A stretch of 64,000 nucleotides of DNA, from positions 51,234,501-51,298,500 of the forward strand of contig NC_088919.1 in NCBI RefSeq assembly GCF_963576675.1, written 5' to 3'. This document shows, piece by piece, positions 57,997 to 64,000 of the stretch (its first letter is position 1; every line of letters begins with the position of its first letter). This DNA is from Euphorbia lathyris (lineage: Eukaryota > Streptophyta > Magnoliopsida > Malpighiales > Euphorbiaceae). Below the pieces are notes generated by a model that was not told where the DNA came from, made no database searches, and saw nothing but the letters and a program-made list of their open reading frames with translations. Both the position numbers and the translations under genes were made by a program.

Positions 57997-59139
57997 TTGT
58001 TGAAACACCTTTCCACAAGATTTTGATTTGACAAAATCATCCATGATTAAGAGGCAATTAAATTTAAATGCTTTGATTTAATTGTACTAATGTGTTTGTT
58101 CAATATTGAGTGCAAAAATATATATAAAGTTAAACAGGACAAAAGTTAGCATGAAAGAATACAAGCTGAGTGGAACGGAACTCAGCATAAAAGAATTGAA
58201 GCTGAGTGGAGTAGAACTCAGTCTTAGAAGTCTTCTTCAAAGTTGCCAGAACGAAGCTGACTAAATTAGAAGACTCCTTCAGAATTGAATAAACAGAACG
58301 GAGCTGACTAAGAAGGAACTCAACATGGAAGTTGAACATTCGAAGATAACGAATGAAGCTGAGTGACAGTCAGGACAACATGAAGGATCCGTTCACTAAA
58401 GGACAAAGTCTGCCAATCTTCTGCACCAATAATTGAAGTCTCGAAAATACACAGAAGACTAATTCCAAGAAACATGGGACAATGGATTATTGGTAAAAGA
58501 CAACTAGCACAAAAAGACAAGTTTGATGCAAGAATACAAAAACCTGACGCCTGAAGAAAACAGAGGAAGGGAATGGCGGAACAGTCTGAAGCTGACCAGA
58601 AGCTATCTGCTAAAAGAGCCGTTTTGGCATCAACGGACACACCAAATTCAAACGGTCTAATCTCCAGAATTCATCTATAAAATGGACAAGGATTTCACTT
58701 GGACATTTGCCGAAGTATCAAAAGAAAAACACAAGAGAGAAAATCTTCAAAGCACTCAAATACAAAAAGATCTTACACCAACATTTCTATTCTCTGTGTA
58801 AATGCTAGATTGATTGTTTTGTAATCATCTAAGGTGTTCTTTACTTGAAAAAGAACAAGTGTGTAATCAATAGGAATATTGAGAGTGTTGAGCTGAGTAC
58901 TTGGTTGTAAGTATTCAGTGGTAGAAAAATCTAAGTGTTGGGTTGTAGTACTTAGTAGGAGCTGAGTAGACGAATAGAGGACGTACTCTTGCATACTCAC
59001 TGCCTTGTAAAGGGTTTGTGCTCTACCTTGAAAGAGCTCAGTATTGGATTGAAAATCCCAGGAGGAACTGGGGACTGGACGTAGGCAGAGAGGCCGAACC
59101 AGGATAAGTCGTGCTGAGTAACTTCTAAACTCTTTCTCT

Positions 59140-59208
<69 letters not shown>

Positions 59209-59497
59209 CATGTGTTGCTTGTGAAATTTACTCAGCTTATAAATTGTTAAAACTGAAACTGAGTAAATCTGAGTGCTGAGTTGGAAGCTGACCTTTCAAG
59301 TGTCAATTCCCAACTCTCAGGTCAAGCAGTCTTAGTCAGCATAGAACTAAAGCTGTCTGACTAATCAATCGGCTGTGCTGACCAACATGCTGAGTTATCA
59401 AACTCTTAAAGTAACATTAAGTCAGCATAATTAAAAGCAAAAAAGTTACATTAGTTCCTAACCCCCCCCCATTGGAACTAATTACTAGGGACCAACA
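57997..59497 (+). repeat. 3' LTR of SIRE-like element, 1,501 bp, complete
   Basis: TGTTGAAACA to GGGACCAACA. Contains an expanded microsatellite (TA run 59142-59189, TG to about 59208) about twice as long as in the 5' LTR, and a run of nine C near 59462-59470. Confidence 0.93.
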
Positions 59498-59502
59498 CCT
59501 CT

Positions 59503-60883
59503 GATCTCCCTCTATCCGGCTGGAGACTAACAAACGCCGTACCACATGAATGGCGTATCTCTTTTCATCCGCCTCATCATCATCTTCTCCCAAGGGTTCA
59601 CAAAATACTTCATCCCCTTCGTCATAGTCATCTTCATACCTCTCCACCATGTTGGTGCTCTTCCTCCTAGGACATTCGTTGGATTTATGGCCTGGCTCAT
59701 TGCACCAAAAACATTTAAAAGGCGTTGGCCTCGCATACGGGTTGTTGCTCTTAGGTGGTATAGGTGCTTCCTTGTACGGCCTAGTATCTCCGACAGATCC
59801 CCTTCCCACACTGTTGACCTTGGCCCCACTGGCACTCGCCACCTGCTTGCCTTTGTCATAAGACTTCATGTTATCTCTTCCTCCAGGCGTATACTCAGTA
59901 GTGGCGGATCTCCTGGATCTCTCGGTTAGTTGAGACTCAGCCTTGAGGGCTAAATTCCTGGAATCTTGTACCCGAACCACCATCTGTGTGCCAATACGAT
60001 CCTGGATGTTGTATCTCAACCCTTCTAGATACCTAGAGGTCTTTTGGCTTTCAGTTTCGGACAAGTTGGCCCTTGCCGAAAGCCTCAAGAACTCGGAGGT
60101 ATACTCATGGACACTTCGGGTCCCTTGAGAGCATCCCCTGTAGGAGCTGTAAATATACTGCTCATAATCCGGTGGTAGGAACCGCTCCCTCAACATCGCC
60201 TTCATCCGTAGCCAAGATCGAATCGGATCTCTTCCCCCTCTTCTTCTCTCTTCCCTCATCTGATTCCACCAAACTGATACGCCAGCCTTCAAGCGATACG
60301 CCACCAGCCTTACTTTCCTCTCATCAGGAATCCCAGCATACTCAAAGAAACGTTCCACTTCCGATAACCAGTCTAAGAATCCCTCTATATCCAGTTCGCC
60401 TCCAAAAGACGGTAAGTCTATTTTTAGCTTAAAGGCATCATCTCTATCAAAGTTTCCTAGACTTGGGTATACTCTAGCAACCTCCACACGTCAGTTGTCA
60501 ACAGGCCCAACATCCCTCATAGTCCTAACGGTATCATCATTCTCGATACCCTCAAAGTCATCACTATCACTATCAGCGTTATGCACAAGGACAAAGTTGG
60601 GTCTTCTTACCTCATGATCCCTAGGACCCATTTGTGGAAGCTGTTGTTCAGGGACTCCTTCCTTTCTCTGGGTTGATCCTCCCGCGGTTGGTCGGATTAG
60701 AGCCAGAACCTCCAGTTTGAAGTTTTCTAGGGAGGTGTCTAGCTCCAGGAACCGTTGGTCGGTTTGCCTCTGCCGCTCATGGCTGGCTTGGATCTGCTCC
60801 GCGAGGTGCTCCCCCAGCTCCTCATATCTCCGGTCACTGGTTTCCATGGAATCTTGCGGTTGTCGGGGTTGAACCATTGCCAA
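59503..60883 (-). pseudogene. gypsy gag (CRM-like element)
   Basis: Minus-strand ATG at 60881-60883, 28 bp inside the PBS. N-terminal part with coiled-coil-like EELGEHLAEQIQASHERQRQ. TGA at 60491-60493 (Arg expected) interrupts, then the gag core: FKLKIDLPSFGGELDIEGFL, DWLSEVERFFEYAGIPDERK, VRLVAYRLKAGVSVWWNQMR and FLPPDYEQYIYSSYRGCSQG. The CCHC knuckle CFWCNEPGHKSNEC is near 59690. The frame reaches the SIRE insertion at 59502 with VSSRIEGDQR and continues at 47665. Confidence 0.93.
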
Positions 60884-60910
60884 AAGAAGTTTCGGGTCAG
60901 GAAACGATCG

Positions 60911-60924
60911 GCTCTGATACCAAC
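60911..60924 (-). other. primer-binding site of gypsy element
   Basis: Minus-strand ttggtatcagagc, complementary to the 3' end of initiator tRNA-Met, one base inside the LTR end (tgtatca). Confidence 0.92.
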
Positions 60925-61412
60925 TGATACAGATTGAAAGCGATAAATGAAGGTTTTAATCGTAAACCAACAAAGAGGTTCTTCTCTAGCTAAACTAGAA
61001 GGAGTGAATCCCAATAACAAGGTATAAACCTTAGGTTCTCAAAGAGAATGATTTTTGATTGATAAAAAGTTGGTTCATCCTTACAAAATGAGGGTTTAAA
61101 TACATCCTCCTAATGATAATAAAAGACAAGGACTACCCCTACTAGGGTTTCAATAAGGCTATCCATAAAAGGGTAAAATAGGTGATATGCCCCGACAATC
61201 AGTACAATGGTACAGGTACAGATTGTCGGGTTGTTGGAGAATTACTTCGGAAGGAAGTAAACCTAGAGATCCGCCCAGGGTAGATGTTGATACGCCTCTT
61301 TGTGTACTCCTAGAGAATTACTTCGGAAGGAAGTATAACCTCCGTGGGTTTGATGTCTGAGGATCCGCCAGAGCACGCGTGATCAGTGCTATCAGTTAGG
61401 ATGTCCGCATCA
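60925..61412 (-). repeat. 5' LTR of gypsy element, 488 bp
   Basis: Same ends as the LTR at 34775. Between 61313 and 61335 a stretch of the other LTR is replaced by gaattacttcggaaggaag, a copy of sequence about 70 bp earlier in the same LTR (61239-61257). Confidence 0.92.
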
Positions 61413-62330
61413 CTAAAAACAAGCAAACCATATCACAAATTCTATAAAAAAAATCATAGATTTGCAGAAAAGAATGATTGAAGTTTATCACACAACTTAG
61501 CACAACATTGTACAAATGAAATAAGAGGATACAATTGAAGCTTTAGCAGCAAAAGCAAGCACTTCTTTGCTATTATTTCAAGATGGATGATAGATAAATG
61601 GGAGATAGATAAGATCATACTCTTTTAACTTATTGCAGCTTCCATATAATTAGGATGAACCACCAAAGCAAATATCAACACCATTTCCACCGATTCCAAC
61701 GATTAGACATTGGAATCCGCTCAACTCGAGTTCTGCAATTACCTTATCAACAACTGTTCCTGGTAGCACTGGTTTGCATATAGTCAAGGTAACATATAAT
61801 GAACGTTTCAGGTATATTCATGACATTGTTGGACGCTAAAGTATTCCACATTGGCTAGTTAAAAAGCATAGATGGAATTAGGCTCAAGTTTTTTAAACAG
61901 AGCCACCTAGTCCATCATTGAACTACCCCATGTTTGGACATTCATAGATATTCAGTCTTGTATAGTGTTCAAGTATCTCTTTAGCTAGTTGTAAAAACAT
62001 AAAATAATTTATATATGTAACACAATCCTCCTCTTTGCGGTACTTTTTTTCGATGCAAATTGCCATTAGTTAATACCTTCTTTCACCTATATAAACTAAA
62101 AACAGTAGACCACATAGTATGTAAAACCTTAAGATTTCCCTTAACCCATCAAACTTTCCTTAGATGTTGGGGATTTCCCTAAACCCATTCAAAATCCCTA
62201 ATCACAAGCAAAGACTCATCCTGTATAAAATACTATCATATTCAAGCAAACTCATTCAAAATCCTTAAATCCATTTAAAATTGAGAATTAACACACCTCA
62301 ATTGGAGAAACATTTGGAGCTTGCTGCTGC
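61413..62330 (-). other. CACTA interior right of the gypsy insertion, possible captured gene pieces
   Basis: No firm gene. On the minus strand a 45-codon open stretch near 61655-61793 (PVLPGTVVDKVIAELELSGF, then a Gly-rich end and stop) has a GTAATT donor-like site inside it. A short exon-like stretch, cagcagcaagctccaaatg (near 62318-62336), lies between an AG and a GT (near 62298). I do not recognise either. A 22-bp match to 33218-33241 is at 62092-62113. Confidence 0.4.
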
Positions 62331-62623
62331 GCTGTCCAAAAAACGAAACAAATAGTCAGAATCTAACAGCTATCGATCAGGGTGGTTCAATCGGTGATGC
62401 GATGGCGTTGTTCCATACAGTTAACCTGATGAGTAAATTGAACTGATGAGAGAGGACGGGAGTGGAGAGACAGGGGTGAGGGAAAAATCAAGATCGATCG
62501 ATCGAGAGAGAGAGAGATGCATACACCTAGAGAACATTTGTTAGGGAAAAAATGGGAGGGAGAATGATATGTATTTCCCGCCTCTCCCTTATAAAAAAAT
62601 ATATAATATTCAAATGAGCGGTT
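62331..62623 (-). promoter_or_regulatory. promoter and 5' UTR-like segment of a captured gene, minus strand
   Basis: Reading leftward: a TATA-like atatatttttttataagg (near 62588-62605), then a CT-rich stretch with ctctctctctctcgatcgat (near 62496-62515), then more pyrimidine-rich leader. It has the look of a plant 5' UTR and faces the exon-like pieces and the COP1-like exon. No clear long start ORF. Confidence 0.42.
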
Positions 62624-63032
62624 AAACTAAAACTTCAAAGTTAATTAGAAGTTTAAACTCTGATGCTGTTTTTTCTGCTGTCTTTGGCTCTTTTTGTTGC
62701 TGTGTTTTTCTTGTTCTTAGTAAAAAAAAAATAGAAATTTAAACTATTAAAATCGTTAATTGGGTCTCTGAACTAAGAAAAATTTATTAATTGAGTCCTC
62801 ATCTTATCTTAAAATCAGAAACCGTGACTCTATTACATGAACCGTAATGATCTCTGTATTGGCTCCAGATTTGTTTGGGGAATAGGGTCTGAAATTGTTC
62901 AACGGAATGATTTTCGATGAGGACGCAATTAATGATTTTTGGTTAGGATGGGGACTCAATTGATAATTTTTACTTAATGTAGGGACTTGATTGATGATTT
63001 TGATAGTTTAATTAACTTTGAAGCTTTAGTTT
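62624..63032. mobile_element. foldback MITE, about 410 bp
   Basis: Left arm aaactaaaacttcaaagtta at 62624 and right arm ending taactttgaagctttagttt at 63032. Inner arms repeat 'tcaattgagtcc(t/c)c(a)tc' phrases in opposite orientation (near 62795-62810 and 62948-62960). A fragment of the same family is near 6235-6330. Confidence 0.65.
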
Positions 63033-63465
63033 GATAAGCAAACTGGGTGTCATGCCTATAAAAAAGTTATGTTTATTATTATTATTTTACTTACAAAATG
63101 TCATTTTATGTAAAACTATCCGCCGGTTATTTCACTGGGAGATTTTATTATCAACCGTTCGACTCGTGAGGTTACAACTCAGCAACGATTAATTAAATAT
63201 ACTACATAAAATTTTCATTATAAATATATTAATTAAATTTAAAAACTAAAAAGATAAGTTTTTATTTATATAAATAATGGAAATTTTTTACTCTAATATG
63301 CAAAATTTATATATATGAAAGGACTAAAGAGTTGATTAAAATAAAATATAAGTGCCTTAAAATATTCATGTGGACTAACTAGTATAATATGTTAAAACAC
63401 ATAACTTTTATATATATATATGGTTTTATGAATAATAAACTATTTATCCTAAAACTAATTAATTT
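63033..63465. other. AT-rich CACTA interior
   Basis: No gene or organised repeat was recognised. Confidence 0.4.
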
Positions 63466-63749
63466 TCTTGCCATGAAATAAATTAGTCGTGGTATAAGTA
63501 ATTTTATGCCACGAGTAAAAAATTTATGTGGCATAAATAGATTTAGCCACGGAAAAAAAAACTTATTGTGGCAAAATTCGTGGTATAAGTATATTTTTTC
63601 CACGAAAAACAAATACCCGTGGCATAAATTTATCAAGTAATCTAAAGTTTCTGCTGGAATCTCTTTTTCCCGTGGCTAAATAGAAATATGCCACGAATTT
63701 TGAATTCTCGTGGCATGATTTGTGGCGTAAGTGATGATTTGTTGTAGTG
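63466..63749. repeat. right subterminal repeats and TIR of CACTA element
   Basis: Repeated CGTGGC/GCCACG in both orientations, ending gatgatttgttgtagtg. It mirrors the left end. Confidence 0.88.
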
Positions 63750-64000
63750 AAGGGATTTCACTCTTACGCTCAAACTTTGGTGGGTCGGTGTTTTAGCACT
63801 CTTCTTTGCACTTACTCGAAGTCACTTTGAGTTTGCATTTTCATCCGAGTTTTTCCTCCTATGTTATGGTCCCGGCAATATTAAAAATGAACCCGGAGGG
63901 GGTCGTAATGTGGGTGGCTTTTTAGTGGTTAATTTTTGGAAACTCGAGTTTAAATACCATTTTGGTGATCGTACCGTATTTTTATTTTGGCCTTAGCGAG
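63750..64000 (-). mobile_element. Athila-like element #1, continuation past the CACTA insert
   Basis: Begins with the second AAG and matches the reverse complement of about 45340-45590 of element #2 (ggatttcactcttacgctc, aacccggagggggtcgtaat and so on). It runs off the window end, so more of this element lies to the right. Confidence 0.88.

Larger units (their letters stand above)
47666..59497 (+). mobile_element. SIRE-like Ty1/copia element, 11.8 kb, with an extra 3' ORF
   Basis: Ends TGTTGAAACACC and GGACCAACA; target duplication CCTCT at 47661-47665 and 59498-59502. The gypsy frame is continuous across the empty site. Order: 5' LTR (3' end deleted), gag, pol (protease, integrase, RT, RNase H), a 0.5-kb spacer, an extra ORF of about 2.9 kb, polypurine tract, 3' LTR. 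LTR identity by eye is about 98.6%. Stops: TAG 50939, TAA 51914, TAA 56189; frameshifts in gag and in the extra ORF. Pol order and size fit the SIRE/Maximus group; assignment rests on motifs and the extra ORF. Confidence 0.93.
34775..61412 (-). mobile_element. Ty3/gypsy chromovirus, CRM/Galadriel-like, carrying two nested elements
   Basis: LTRs at 34775-35284 and 60925-61412 with TGATG/CATCA-type ends are flanked by CTAAA at 34770-34774 and 61413-61417. Minus-strand order from the right: LTR, tRNA-Met-type PBS, gag, protease, RT, RNase H, integrase, polypurine tract, LTR. Inserts at 38345-47536 and 47666-59497 split the protease region. Its own DNA is about 5.6 kb. Coding stops are TGA 60491-60493, TAG 37945-37947 and TGA 36688-36690. 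Lineage is inferred from RT/IN motifs, short LTRs starting TGATG, and the frame running into the LTR. Confidence 0.92.
30190..63749. mobile_element. CACTA (CMC/EnSpm) transposon, non-autonomous, split by a gypsy element
   Basis: Left end CACTACAACAAATCATCA at 30190; right end is its reverse complement at 63749. The terminal inverted repeat is 28 bp with one mismatch. Both ends are flanked by AAG (30187-30189 and 63750-63752). Without the insert, the two flanks join exactly as in the homologous stretch of Athila #2 near 45590, confirming the limits. Subterminal GCCACGG/CCGTGGC repeats occur in both orientations at both ends. Its own DNA is about 6.9 kb (30190-34774 and 61413-63749). No transposase was recognised. 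Confidence 0.93.

Overview
This window is nuclear DNA of a flowering plant, most likely a dicot. It is AT-rich, has plant-type intron borders, carries fragments of plant-specific gene families (a heavy-metal-associated isoprenylated protein, an O-fucosyltransferase family protein, a COP1-like WD40 exon), and consists mostly of LTR retrotransposons, a CACTA transposon and MITE-like foldbacks. I found no intact host gene. Every recognisable coding region is a transposon gene or a broken gene fragment.

Layout. 1-1602: 3' end of a Ty1/copia element (RT-RNase H, two stops) with its 239-bp LTR. 1.8-3.76 kb: diverged copy of a long LTR family ('family L'). 4-8 kb: copies of an unclassified repeat ('repeat X') and a MITE-like foldback. 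8.2-10 kb: an O-fucosyltransferase fragment (+) beside a HIPP gene (-) that looks broken by two frameshifts. 11.9-12.9 kb: remnant of the extra ORF of a SIRE-like element. 13.5-14.96 kb: another repeat X. 14.96-25.93 kb: a heavily decayed copia element whose 5' LTR carries a 2,559-bp solo LTR of family L; the 3' LTR preserves the empty site. 19.36-19.51 kb holds six back-to-back hairpins. 25.95-26.76 kb: LINE ORF1 fragment (-). 27.11-27.59 kb: foldback MITE with an 8-bp target duplication.

From 28.13 kb to the window end there is one nested stack. An Athila-like element (minus; 28132 to beyond 64000) interrupts a repeat X. It is split by a CACTA transposon (30190-63749, 3-bp duplication AAG) that carries plant gene and organelle-like fragments. 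The CACTA is split by a CRM-like Ty3/gypsy element (34775-61412, minus, duplication CTAAA). The protease region of that element is hit twice, 129 bp apart: by a pol-less Athila-like element (38345-47536) and by an 11.8-kb SIRE-like copia element (47666-59497, duplication CCTCT). At both sites the gypsy reading frame is continuous once the insert and one duplication copy are set aside. By-eye LTR divergences (about 2.4%, 1.8% and 1.4%) agree with this order.

The least explained signal is a CpG-rich 11-bp motif, consensus ACGCGGGGCGT, present about 50 times in the two Athila-like elements. In LTRs it forms direct pairs with a nearly fixed 10-bp spacer (21-bp period). In the internal region it forms inverted pairs with 9-10-bp loops. 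Both elements with an extra ORF (Athila-like and SIRE-like) also show a TATA box and pyrimidine-rich leader just before that ORF.
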